DNA of 64,000 bases from Mucilaginibacter xinganensis (GTDB taxonomy: Bacteria; Bacteroidota; Bacteroidia; Sphingobacteriales; Sphingobacteriaceae): the NCBI GenBank assembly GCA_026225055.1, contig JAMFSA010000191.1:47419-111418 (forward strand), read 5' to 3'. This document shows, in pieces, positions 9,701 to 24,048 of the stretch. The position numbers and the translations under genes were made by a program. Positions within the stretch are counted from its first letter, which is position 1; each line of letters starts with the position of its first letter. The notes below the pieces were generated by a model. It ran no database searches and was not told where the DNA came from. It saw only the letters and a list, made by a program, of their open reading frames with translations.

Positions 9701-10384
9701 ATGCAAAAGCGACTGTTTGTTTTATTGTTGATAAGCATTGCTTTTATAAATGCAAATGCGCAAGTATCAACTGGGAAACCGGTTATAGTAGAGATAATTG
9801 CAAAGGGTTCAGCCTTCAACTTTGGTGCCTTTGCCGATATGAAGGGCTACGGAATTGAAAACATCCAGCAATGGAATAACCGGGTGATAGTGTATGCGCA
9901 TACAGCCTATCCGCAGCAATTAAAAGATCGTATAGCAAAAGAATATCCGGCAGATCAGACCATATTATTTGAGAATCCATTTTATAATTTCAACAGGAAA
10001 TATTGCAGTGATAAAACGGTAGCCAAAAAGTGGGATAATATTGTCCTTTCGGCTAACCTGGTAAAAGACTCGAAGATGCAGCAGGAATATTTGAACTACC
10101 ATGCTACGCAGTTTCAGAAATGGCCCGAGGTATCGCAAGGCTTTTGTAATGCCAGTTTTCAGCAGTTGCTGGTATTTAAAACCGGCAGGCAGCTAATGCT
10201 GGTCATCAGCATACCAAAAGGCGAAAGTTTGGATAAACTAAACCCGCTTACCGGCAAAAACAACCCGCGTGTTGATGATTGGAATAACATGATGAAGAAA
10301 TACCAGGAAGGGATTGAAGGCACTAAAAAAGGCGAAGTGTGGGTGTTTTTTAAAGAGGTCTATAATAAGAAATTTATTGAATAA
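9701..10384 (+). CDS. Exported L-rhamnose mutarotase-like protein with extra N-terminal domain
   Basis: The protein has 227 residues, with a signal peptide MQKRLFVLLLISIAFINANA. The C-terminal half (~125-220) matches L-rhamnose mutarotase (RhaM/YiiL): a YxxxH pair (YLNYHA), then WPEV and a beta strand LLVFKTGRQLMLVISI, with the same order as the YxxxH and WPE of E. coli RhaM. That enzyme interconverts alpha- and beta-rhamnose. It is normally about 104 residues and cytoplasmic, so export and a second ~90-residue N-terminal domain (~25-115, possibly a degenerate ferredoxin-like repeat) are unusual. Placed among two GH78 and one GH106 enzymes, it may equilibrate released rhamnose before transport. 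Catalysis is inferred only. Confidence 0.78.
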   Translation: MQKRLFVLLLISIAFINANAQVSTGKPVIVEIIAKGSAFNFGAFADMKGYGIENIQQWNNRVIVYAHTAYPQQLKDRIAKEYPADQTILFENPFYNFNRKYCSDKTVAKKWDNIVLSANLVKDSKMQQEYLNYHATQFQKWPEVSQGFCNASFQQLLVFKTGRQLMLVISIPKGESLDKLNPLTGKNNPRVDDWNNMMKKYQEGIEGTKKGEVWVFFKEVYNKKFIE

Positions 10385-10399
10385 CAGATAAAGGAGACA

Positions 10400-11485
10400 A
10401 TGTTAAAGTTAGGTATATTAGGATTAGGAGAGGGCCGCAGCACCATGTCGGCAGCGCTAAACAGCGCTAAATATGAGCTGAAAATGGTGTGCGATATGAA
10501 TATTGAAGCATGTAAACAGCGTGCGGAAGAGTTTAATTTTCACCAGTATACCACCAGCTATCAAAAAATGCTGGACAACCCGGAAATTGATGTCATTGCC
10601 ATTTATACCCCCGATCATTTACATGCTGAACATGTAAAACAGGCTTTGCTGCATAACAAACATGTGATCTGCACAAAACCATTTATTGACGATCTTTCAA
10701 AAGCACAGGAATTGCTTGACCTGGTAGAGCAAACAGGCAAGAAAGTATTTGTGGGCCAGAGTTCCCGTTTTTTTGAACCCGCAAAAAGGCAGAGAAAGGA
10801 TTATGAAGAGGGTTTGCTGGGCGACCTGATCACCGTTGAAGGTCATTATCATGCCGACCATCGCTGGTTTTTAGAGAAGCCCTGGGCGCTTGAGCAGGCA
10901 TTTAAATGGTTGTATGGTGGTTTAAGTCACCCGGTTGATTTTATACGCTGGTACCTGCCCAATGTTGAAGAGGTGATGGGCTATGGCATGATCAGCAATA
11001 ATGGTAAAGCTGCCGGACTAAAAAATGAAGACACCATGCACTTTATTTTTAAAGCTACTGATGGTCGCATTGCGCGGGTGAGCGGTGCTTATACCGGCTA
11101 TACCCAACCCACACAACGGGATAGCGGCATGAGCGTGATATTAAGATGTGCCGAAGGCGCGTCACAAGCTGATTATCATGAACTGCGTTATGCCGTTACT
11201 GATAAAACGGGTGAAGAAAAGATTGTTTACTGGGGCGATAAAACGTTGAAATATTACTTCAGGTTTGAAGGGCAGAGCCATCACGCCGGTGAGTATCAAA
11301 ATTATCTTGAATACTTCGCTGATTGTTTAGAGAGCGGGGAAACCGCCTATCCCGATATTAAAGAGGGCATAGGCACAGTTGCGCTGTTACAGGCGATGGA
11401 CAGGTCATTAAAAACCGGACAACCTGTAAAAGTTGCCGACATACTTGCCGAATACCATTTATCACCTGAAAAATTAAGCGCATGA
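10400..11485 (+). CDS. Gfo/Idh/MocA-family NAD(P)-dependent oxidoreductase
   Basis: This 361-residue protein has no signal peptide, so it should be cytoplasmic. The N-terminal Rossmann fold carries GILGLGEGR, and CTKPF replaces the usual EKP signature while keeping the conserved Lys. A C-terminal beta-sheet domain (from ~125) has the HADHRWFLEKPW and GGLSHPVDFIRWY segments around the substrate pocket. Such enzymes oxidise or epimerise sugars and polyols. It has a clear ribosome site (AAGGAG just before 10400) and overlaps the transporter by 4 bp (ATGA), so the pair probably imports and processes one released sugar. The substrate is unknown. Confidence 0.9.
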   Translation: MLKLGILGLGEGRSTMSAALNSAKYELKMVCDMNIEACKQRAEEFNFHQYTTSYQKMLDNPEIDVIAIYTPDHLHAEHVKQALLHNKHVICTKPFIDDLSKAQELLDLVEQTGKKVFVGQSSRFFEPAKRQRKDYEEGLLGDLITVEGHYHADHRWFLEKPWALEQAFKWLYGGLSHPVDFIRWYLPNVEEVMGYGMISNNGKAAGLKNEDTMHFIFKATDGRIARVSGAYTGYTQPTQRDSGMSVILRCAEGASQADYHELRYAVTDKTGEEKIVYWGDKTLKYYFRFEGQSHHAGEYQNYLEYFADCLESGETAYPDIKEGIGTVALLQAMDRSLKTGQPVKVADILAEYHLSPEKLSA

Positions 11486-13077
11486 TGGTAGCGATGGGCA
11501 GTTTGGTAACCAATTTAACAACGCTGGATTATGCCATTGTTGTCGCATACATTATTGTATTGATGGTGATTGGTTACAAAGCCAGTTTTGCTAAAAAGAA
11601 AAAGACGGATGAAACGCTTTTCCTGGCCAATAAATCATTGGGCTGGGCAAGTATAGGCTTTAATATGTGGGGTACTAATGTAGGCCCTTCAATGCTGTTG
11701 GCTTTTGCAAGTATTGGATACACTACAGGTATTGTAGCCGTAAATTTCGATTGGTATGCATTTGTATTCCTGTTATTGTTGGCGGTAGTTTTCGCGCCTA
11801 AATATCTCGCAGCTAAAGTAAGTACTATGCCCGAATTCATGGGTAAGCGTTATGGCGATTCAACCCAAAATATATTGGCCTGGTATGCGCTAATCAAGAT
11901 CCTGATCTCGTGGCTTTCATTAGGCTTGTTTGCAGGAGGGTTTTTAGTAAGGCAGATCTTGGGCATCCCGATGTGGGAATCAGTAATTGTACTGGTGTCC
12001 TTCGCCGGATTATTCACCTTTGCTGGGGGCTTGAAAACCATTGCTAAGGTTAATTTCTTCCAGATGATATTGCTGATAGCGGTATCATTATTACTAACTG
12101 TACTGGGCGTTATAAAAGCAGGTGGACTATCCGCAGTATACCACAAAGTACCGCATGATTACTGGAACCTGATCCATCCCGCAAGCGATAAAAAATATCC
12201 CTGGTATGCTATTTTGTTAGGCTACCCGGTTTCGGCTATCGCTTTCTTTTGTACCGATCAGGCTATGGTACAATCTGTTTTGGGTGCTAAAAATTTAGAG
12301 CAGGGGCAATTAGGTGTAAACTTCATCGCATGGCTAAAGATTCTTTCGCTGCCGCTGTTTATCCTTACGGGGATATTATGTTTTATCCTTTATCCCGGAT
12401 TAAAAGATCCTGCCGAAGCCTACATGACCATGGTTACCCATCTATTCCCTCCGGGATTGAATGGCTTGGTGATCGTAGTGTTAATTGCAGTATTGGTCGG
12501 CACTATCGGTTCATCGCTCAATTCATTGAGTACGGTATTTACGATGGATGTGTATGTCAAGAAATTCAATCCTAATGCCACCAATAAGCAGATCATAAAA
12601 GTAGGCCGCATTGCCGTAGTCGCCGGTTGCCTATTTGCTGTTGCCGTAGCACTGGCAATTGATAACATTAAAGGGCTTAACCTTTTCGATGTATTTCAAT
12701 CTGTATTGGGCTTTATAGCGCCGCCGCTGGCTGTTGTTTTCCTGCTGACGGTATTTTGGAAAAGAACCAGTCGTAAAGCAGTAAACACCATTTTATCTGC
12801 CGGATCCGCATTTAGTTTGGGTACTGGCGTACTTTATTTATGGGTATTCACGCCGGATAAGTACCCGATCTGGCCACATTATTTACTGCTGTCGTTCTAC
12901 ATTTTCGCATTCCTGATGGCATTGGCAATTGTTATTTCATTGCTGGATCAAAACCCGGTAATGTATATCCCCGATAAGCTGGTAACTATTGTTAAGCCTA
13001 CCAAACGCGTAAAAATTGCCTGGGGAGTTTTAATTGTTGTAATGATATGCCTTTACCTGGTTTTTAACGGACATTAA
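11482..13077 (+). CDS. SSS-family sodium:sugar symporter
   Basis: This 531-residue inner-membrane protein has about 14 hydrophobic segments and the sodium:solute symporter pattern: ETLFLANKSLGWASIGFNMWGTNVGPSM at the N-terminus, and TIGSSLNSLSTVFTMDVY in the region of the second sodium site. It belongs to the SGLT-like branch seen next to sugar catabolic genes. Translation is coupled to the upstream oxidoreductase through ATGA, and it sits 3 bp before a GH78 gene. It probably moves a monosaccharide released by the surrounding hydrolases, rhamnose or a rarer pectin sugar, from periplasm to cytoplasm. Confidence 0.93.
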   Translation: MMVAMGSLVTNLTTLDYAIVVAYIIVLMVIGYKASFAKKKKTDETLFLANKSLGWASIGFNMWGTNVGPSMLLAFASIGYTTGIVAVNFDWYAFVFLLLLAVVFAPKYLAAKVSTMPEFMGKRYGDSTQNILAWYALIKILISWLSLGLFAGGFLVRQILGIPMWESVIVLVSFAGLFTFAGGLKTIAKVNFFQMILLIAVSLLLTVLGVIKAGGLSAVYHKVPHDYWNLIHPASDKKYPWYAILLGYPVSAIAFFCTDQAMVQSVLGAKNLEQGQLGVNFIAWLKILSLPLFILTGILCFILYPGLKDPAEAYMTMVTHLFPPGLNGLVIVVLIAVLVGTIGSSLNSLSTVFTMDVYVKKFNPNATNKQIIKVGRIAVVAGCLFAVAVALAIDNIKGLNLFDVFQSVLGFIAPPLAVVFLLTVFWKRTSRKAVNTILSAGSAFSLGTGVLYLWVFTPDKYPIWPHYLLLSFYIFAFLMALAIVISLLDQNPVMYIPDKLVTIVKPTKRVKIAWGVLIVVMICLYLVFNGH

Positions 13078-13080
13078 TTT

Positions 13081-18575
<5,495 letters not shown>

Positions 18576-18580
18576 CGAAT

Positions 18581-21500
18581 ATGAAGAAGTTGATCCTTGT
18601 AATACTGGTTTATGTGTGCGGCCTTAATTGGTTTGCATTGCAGGGATATGCGCAATCAAGAAATAAAGTGGCTGATCAGCTTACCCAAACGTTTTTACAT
18701 CCGCCTGAAGCTGCAAAACCGTGGATCTATTGGTACTGGATGCAGGCCAGCGTAAGTAAAGAAGGTATAACCGCCGACCTGGAATCAATGAAAGAAGAAG
18801 GTATTGAAGGTGCTTACCTGATGCCGATAAAAGGCCCGGCAAATCCGCCTTATATGACACCGCCTGTTGAGCAACTAAGCAAACCCTGGTGGGACATGGT
18901 GAAGTTTGCTATGAATGAAGCTGATAGGCTAGGCCTAAAGCTTGCCTTGCATGATTGTGATGGTTTTGCCGTAGCCGGTGGCCCATGGATCACGCCTGAA
19001 TTATCCATGCAAAAAGTAGTGTGGGCAAAGACATTGATTAGCGGGGGCAAAATGTATCATGATACATTAGCTAAACCACAGAGTTATAAAGGTTACTATA
19101 AGGATATTAAAATATTTGCTTATCCATCGCCGCAAGGCAGTGGTATAAGTACTAAAACCGTAGTACCTAAAATTACGGCCAGTACCGGGGCCGATGTTCA
19201 ATATCTGGCTGTTCCCGGAAATAAAACAAGCTTTGCCAGTAGTGAACCTTGTTGGATCCAGTTATCATTTGAGCAACCGTTTACCTGTCGCTCACTGATC
19301 ATTCATACCAATGCCAGTAATTATGAATCGGAAAGGTTATTGGTTGAAACCAGTGATGATGGCACCAATTTTAAACAGCTAACCCGTCTTGACCCACCAC
19401 GGCATGGGTGGCAGGATGGTGACGAGCCCATCACCAATGAAATAATACCCACCACTGCAAAATATTTCCGCTTTGTATTTGATAAGGCAGGCTCGGAGCC
19501 GGGTTCAGAAGATTTGGATTTTGCCAAATGGAAGCCATCATTGAGGTTGTCAGGTATTGAGTTATCAGCAGAACCGAAGATTCATCAATATGAAGGCAAA
19601 ACTGGTGAAGTTTGGCGGGTAAGCAAACGCACCAATACCCAGCAATTGCCGGATGATTTGTGCGTGCCGAAAGATAAACTTATTGATATTACAGATAAGT
19701 TAGACGCCAGCGGCAAACTAAACTGGCAAGTACCCGCGGGTAACTGGACTATCCTGCGTATTGGCCATACCTCAACCGGGCATACTAATGCAACCGGTGG
19801 TGCGGGGGCTGGTTTGGAATGTGATAAGTTTAATCCGGTGGCAGTTACGCTGCAGTTCAATAGCTGGTTTGGTGAAGCGGTTAAACAGGCTGGGCCGGAA
19901 CTGGCTAAGCGTATATTAAAGATCTTCCATGTAGATAGCTGGGAGGCGGGTAGCCAAAACTGGTCGGATAATTTTGCTGAGGAATTTAAAAAACGCCGTG
20001 GGTATGACCTATTGCCTTATCTGCCCGTAATGGCCGGTGTGCCGGTACAAAGCGCGTCAATTTCTGAAAAAGTATTGAGTGATGTAAGGCAAACCATAGC
20101 CGAACTGGTATCGGATAAATTTTTCGGTACAATGGCTAAACTTGCCCATGCGCAGGGGTGCAGTTTCAGCGCTGAAAGTGTTGCGCCAACTATGGTGAGC
20201 GATGGAATGCTGCATTACAACCAGGTTGATATACCTATGGGTGAATTTTGGTTACGCAGCCCTACACATGATAAGCCTAATGACATACTGGATGCGGTTT
20301 CGGGCGGACATATATATGGCAAAAATATTATCCAGGCAGAGGCCTTTACAGAGTTGCGCCTGATGTGGGACGAACATCCCGCTATGTTAAAAGCCATTGC
20401 CGACAGGGAATTTGCTTTAGGTATTAACCGCTTTACATTTCACGTAGACGTTCACAATCCATGGCTTGATCGTAAACCAGGAATGACACTGGATGGTATC
20501 GGTACATTTTTTCAACGCGACCAAACCTGGTGGAAACCCGGTAAAGCGTGGGTGGAATACGTGCAACGCTGCCAGGCCATGTTGCAAATGGGCCATCCAG
20601 TTATTGATGTAGCCGTTTTTACAGGCGAAGAAACACCACGCCGTGCTATTTTACCCGACCGTTTGGTTAGCACTTTACCCGGCATATTTGGCGAGGAAAG
20701 GGTAAAGACAGAAGCTATCCGCCTTGCCAATAAAGGCGAGCCCATGCGCACCATACCCGATGGCGTAAACAGTTCGGCAAATATGGCTGAACCACAGCAA
20801 TGGATAAACCCTTTACGTGGTTATGCTTACGACTCGTTTAACCTTGACGCTTTACTAAGACTGGCAACCGTGCATAATGGCAGGATTGAATTGCCAGGCG
20901 GAGCCAGTTACGGTGTGTTGGTGATACCGGGTTCGCATCCGATGTCGCCGGATAGTAGTTTGATGTCGCCGCAGGCCATAAAGAAGATACAACAACTGGT
21001 TAAAAACGGAGCGACTGTAATTTGGGATACTCATCCGACACAAGCACCTGGCATGGTTGATGATGCCGCAGTTAAACAAACAGCCGATGAACTTCTAAAT
21101 ACACCCAGTGCAAAGGGCAAAGTAATTACCGGGCCTTATAAGGATGAAACCTTTGATAAATTAGGAATAGTGAGGGATGTTATCGTTACTGATTCCACAG
21201 GAGCGTTTGCAGCAGACATTGCCTGGAACCACAGGGCAGATGCAGGTTTTGATAATTATTTTATATCGAACCAGGATGATCTTCAACGAACTTTTACGCT
21301 TTCATTAAGAATATCGGGCAAAGTGCCAGAATTGTTTGATCCGCTTACAGGGGAGATAAAAACTGCAGGCAACTGGAAAATTGTAAACGGCAGGACAGTA
21401 TTACCCATAAAGCTTGATGCCAGCGGGTCGGTGTTTGTGGTATTGAGGCAGGCTGCAAACATTGCATCAACTCAAAAACATCAAAACTGGCCGGTTATTA

Positions 21501-21988
21501 AACCGGTACAAACACTTCAAGAAACATGGACAGTAAAGTTTGATAAAACGTATGGCGGCCCGGAGCAACCAGTAGTTTTTAATACACTGACTGACTGGAG
21601 CAAAAACAGTAACGATGCCATAAAATATTATTCAGGCACAGCAAGCTACAGTCAGTCTTTCAACTGGCAAAGCGGTAAGCAAACAGGTGATATATGGCTC
21701 GACCTAAGCAAAGTAGCTAACCTTGCTGATGTATATGTTAACGGTATCCATTGCGGTACAGCATGGACCTATCCTTACCGTGTAAATATCGGTAAAGCAT
21801 TAAAAAATGGTAAGAATGAGATCAGGATCGAAGTTTTCAATACCTGGGCCAACCGTTTAATTGGTGATCATGCTTTACCAAAAGAAAAACAGATCACCTG
21901 GACAAATGCTGTTTACCGGCTGGACGGCAAACCATTGTTACCAGCGGGATTATTAGGCCCGGTACAGCTAATTAAACTGGATTATTAA
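18581..21988 (+). CDS. GH106 alpha-L-rhamnosidase
   Basis: This 1135-residue exported protein has a signal peptide ending at GYAQ (~25). The start of the mature part, AAKPWIYWYWMQASVSKEGITADL, and the core segments DIPMGEFWLRSP and GKNIIQAEAFTE are hallmarks of GH106, an inverting rhamnosidase family whose characterised member acts on RG-II chain B. A discoidin-like beta-sandwich insert (~210-340) and a C-terminal galactose-binding-like domain (~985-1130) flank the barrel. It is the third rhamnosidase in this operon, which argues for several distinct rhamnose linkages in the substrate. It overlaps the GH127 gene by one base. Confidence 0.93.
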   Translation: MKKLILVILVYVCGLNWFALQGYAQSRNKVADQLTQTFLHPPEAAKPWIYWYWMQASVSKEGITADLESMKEEGIEGAYLMPIKGPANPPYMTPPVEQLSKPWWDMVKFAMNEADRLGLKLALHDCDGFAVAGGPWITPELSMQKVVWAKTLISGGKMYHDTLAKPQSYKGYYKDIKIFAYPSPQGSGISTKTVVPKITASTGADVQYLAVPGNKTSFASSEPCWIQLSFEQPFTCRSLIIHTNASNYESERLLVETSDDGTNFKQLTRLDPPRHGWQDGDEPITNEIIPTTAKYFRFVFDKAGSEPGSEDLDFAKWKPSLRLSGIELSAEPKIHQYEGKTGEVWRVSKRTNTQQLPDDLCVPKDKLIDITDKLDASGKLNWQVPAGNWTILRIGHTSTGHTNATGGAGAGLECDKFNPVAVTLQFNSWFGEAVKQAGPELAKRILKIFHVDSWEAGSQNWSDNFAEEFKKRRGYDLLPYLPVMAGVPVQSASISEKVLSDVRQTIAELVSDKFFGTMAKLAHAQGCSFSAESVAPTMVSDGMLHYNQVDIPMGEFWLRSPTHDKPNDILDAVSGGHIYGKNIIQAEAFTELRLMWDEHPAMLKAIADREFALGINRFTFHVDVHNPWLDRKPGMTLDGIGTFFQRDQTWWKPGKAWVEYVQRCQAMLQMGHPVIDVAVFTGEETPRRAILPDRLVSTLPGIFGEERVKTEAIRLANKGEPMRTIPDGVNSSANMAEPQQWINPLRGYAYDSFNLDALLRLATVHNGRIELPGGASYGVLVIPGSHPMSPDSSLMSPQAIKKIQQLVKNGATVIWDTHPTQAPGMVDDAAVKQTADELLNTPSAKGKVITGPYKDETFDKLGIVRDVIVTDSTGAFAADIAWNHRADAGFDNYFISNQDDLQRTFTLSLRISGKVPELFDPLTGEIKTAGNWKIVNGRTVLPIKLDASGSVFVVLRQAANIASTQKHQNWPVIKPVQTLQETWTVKFDKTYGGPEQPVVFNTLTDWSKNSNDAIKYYSGTASYSQSFNWQSGKQTGDIWLDLSKVANLADVYVNGIHCGTAWTYPYRVNIGKALKNGKNEIRIEVFNTWANRLIGDHALPKEKQITWTNAVYRLDGKPLLPAGLLGPVQLIKLDY

Positions 21989-24042
21989 TGAATTTGATGA
22001 TGATGAGAGTGTTAATCAGGCTTGCGATAATAGGAATTGTGATTTTGAGCTTTACCGAATTATATGCGCAGGATAAGGCACTAGTAAATACATCTGCCAG
22101 TCCATATGCCAGGCTGAGCAGTGTGAACATGGGCGATGTAAGTTGGACGACCGGTTTTTGGGCCGATCGTTTTAAAGTTTGCCGCGAGACAATGATCCCC
22201 AATTTGTGGAAGATCTATAGCGACCCCAAAATGGGCCATGCTATTCAAAATTTCAAGATAGCCGCCGGGTTGGATACCGGTTCGCACGTGGGGCCGCCAT
22301 TTCAGGATGGGGATTTTTATAAGTTGTTTGAGGCCGTTGCTGCTATGTATGCTGCTACGCATGACCCTAAGCTCGACCAATTGATGGACAATACCATCGC
22401 ACTTTTTGCTAAGGCACAACGTGCCGATGGTTATATCCATACGCCCACTTCAATTGAGGAACGCAATCATCCCAACCAATCAAAAGCATTTGATGACAGG
22501 CTAAACTTTGAAACCTATAATCTCGGGCACTTAATGACCGCGGCCTGCATCCATTACCGAGCTACAGGTAAAAGAAATTTCCTTGACATCGCCATAAAGG
22601 CCACGGATTATTTATACAATTTTTACAAAACAGCATCGCCAGAACTGGCGCGCAATGCCATTTGCCCCTCCCATTATATGGGTGTAGTGGAGATGTACCG
22701 GACAACCCATGATCCCAAATATCTTGAATTGGCTAAAAACCTGATCGATATCCGTGGATTGATGAAAGATGGCACAGATGATAATCAGGACCGTATCCCA
22801 TTCAGGCAGCAAACTGCTGCTACCGGGCACGCTGTAAGGGCCAATTACCTATATGCCGGGGCAGCCGATGTTTATGCCGAAACCGGTGATACTACTTTGC
22901 TCCACACCCTAAATTTGGTTTGGAATGATGTGGTTAACCGGAAAATGTACATAACCGGAGGGTGCGGGGCATTGTATGATGGTGTATCACCCGATGGTAC
23001 ATCCTATTTATTAAAGGATGTGCAGGAAGTGCACCAGGCTTACGGTCGCGATTACCAGTTGCCAAATTTCACGGCACACAACGAAACCTGTGCCAGTGTA
23101 GGCAATGTATTATGGAACTGGCGTATGCTACAGCTTACAGGCGATGCCAAATATGCCGATGTGATGGAGCTGACTTTATATAATGGCATGCTATCGGGCA
23201 TAAGTTTGGATGGTAAGAGCTTTTTTTATACCAACCCTTTGAGTGTTGATGATGACCTTCCGTTCAGGGACAGATGGTCAAGGGATAGGGTAGGCTATAT
23301 CGCTTATTCGGATTGTTGCCCGCCTAATGTGGTACGTACCATTGCCGAGGTGAGCAATTATGCTTATAATATATCCGACAAAGGCCTATGGTTTAATCTA
23401 TATGGCGGCAATAAATTATCCACCAAATTAAAAGATGGATCGCCCATAAAATTAACCCAGACAACGGATTACCCATGGAATGGGAACATCAAGATTCGCT
23501 TTGATGAAACTCCGGGAGAGAAATTTTCTGCCTTTTTACGCATCCCCGGCTGGTGTAAAGTGGCATCATTAATGATAAATGGCAAGCTTGCGGATATTAA
23601 ACTAATCCCCGGCGAATATGCAGCTATAACCCTTAACTGGAAAGCTGGTGACCAACTGGAATTGCAATTACCCATGCCTGTAAAAATGATGGAGGCTAAT
23701 CCGTTGGTTGAGGAAACTCGCAACCAGGTAGCTGTAAAACGTGGGCCGATAGTTTATTGTTTGGAATCAGTTGATCTGCCAAAAGGGAAAAAAATAGCGG
23801 ATGTCGCGTTGTCACCCAAAGCAAACCTGAAACCTCAGTTAATTAAAATAGCTAATAGCGATATTATGAGTTTAACCGGCCTTGCTGATATAAGGAATAA
23901 AAATAACTGGAACAATAATCTGTATAAGGAAGTCTCATTGATAAACACCAACGCTAAACTTAATATCCAACTAATTCCATATTATGCCTGGGATAACCGC
24001 GGGCATGTGAACATGGAAACCTGGATACCTTTTGACAGGTAA
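21988..24042 (+). CDS. GH127-type (DUF1680) zinc-dependent glycosidase
   Basis: The protein has 684 residues with an N-terminal signal peptide (RLAIIGIVILSFTELYAQ). The (alpha/alpha)6 barrel carries the metal and nucleophile set of GH127: Glu 366 and Cys 368 in HNETCASVGN, and Cys 443-Cys 444 in SDCCPPN. Order and spacing match the characterised beta-L-arabinofuranosidase, where a Cys is the nucleophile and zinc is bound by Glu and three Cys. Family members cleave beta-L-arabinofuranose, or aceric acid in RG-II. It is the last gene of the run and ends only 6 bp from the convergent gene, with no terminator between. Confidence 0.92.
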   Translation: MNLMMMRVLIRLAIIGIVILSFTELYAQDKALVNTSASPYARLSSVNMGDVSWTTGFWADRFKVCRETMIPNLWKIYSDPKMGHAIQNFKIAAGLDTGSHVGPPFQDGDFYKLFEAVAAMYAATHDPKLDQLMDNTIALFAKAQRADGYIHTPTSIEERNHPNQSKAFDDRLNFETYNLGHLMTAACIHYRATGKRNFLDIAIKATDYLYNFYKTASPELARNAICPSHYMGVVEMYRTTHDPKYLELAKNLIDIRGLMKDGTDDNQDRIPFRQQTAATGHAVRANYLYAGAADVYAETGDTTLLHTLNLVWNDVVNRKMYITGGCGALYDGVSPDGTSYLLKDVQEVHQAYGRDYQLPNFTAHNETCASVGNVLWNWRMLQLTGDAKYADVMELTLYNGMLSGISLDGKSFFYTNPLSVDDDLPFRDRWSRDRVGYIAYSDCCPPNVVRTIAEVSNYAYNISDKGLWFNLYGGNKLSTKLKDGSPIKLTQTTDYPWNGNIKIRFDETPGEKFSAFLRIPGWCKVASLMINGKLADIKLIPGEYAAITLNWKAGDQLELQLPMPVKMMEANPLVEETRNQVAVKRGPIVYCLESVDLPKGKKIADVALSPKANLKPQLIKIANSDIMSLTGLADIRNKNNWNNNLYKEVSLINTNAKLNIQLIPYYAWDNRGHVNMETWIPFDR

Positions 24043-24048
24043 GGCAGA

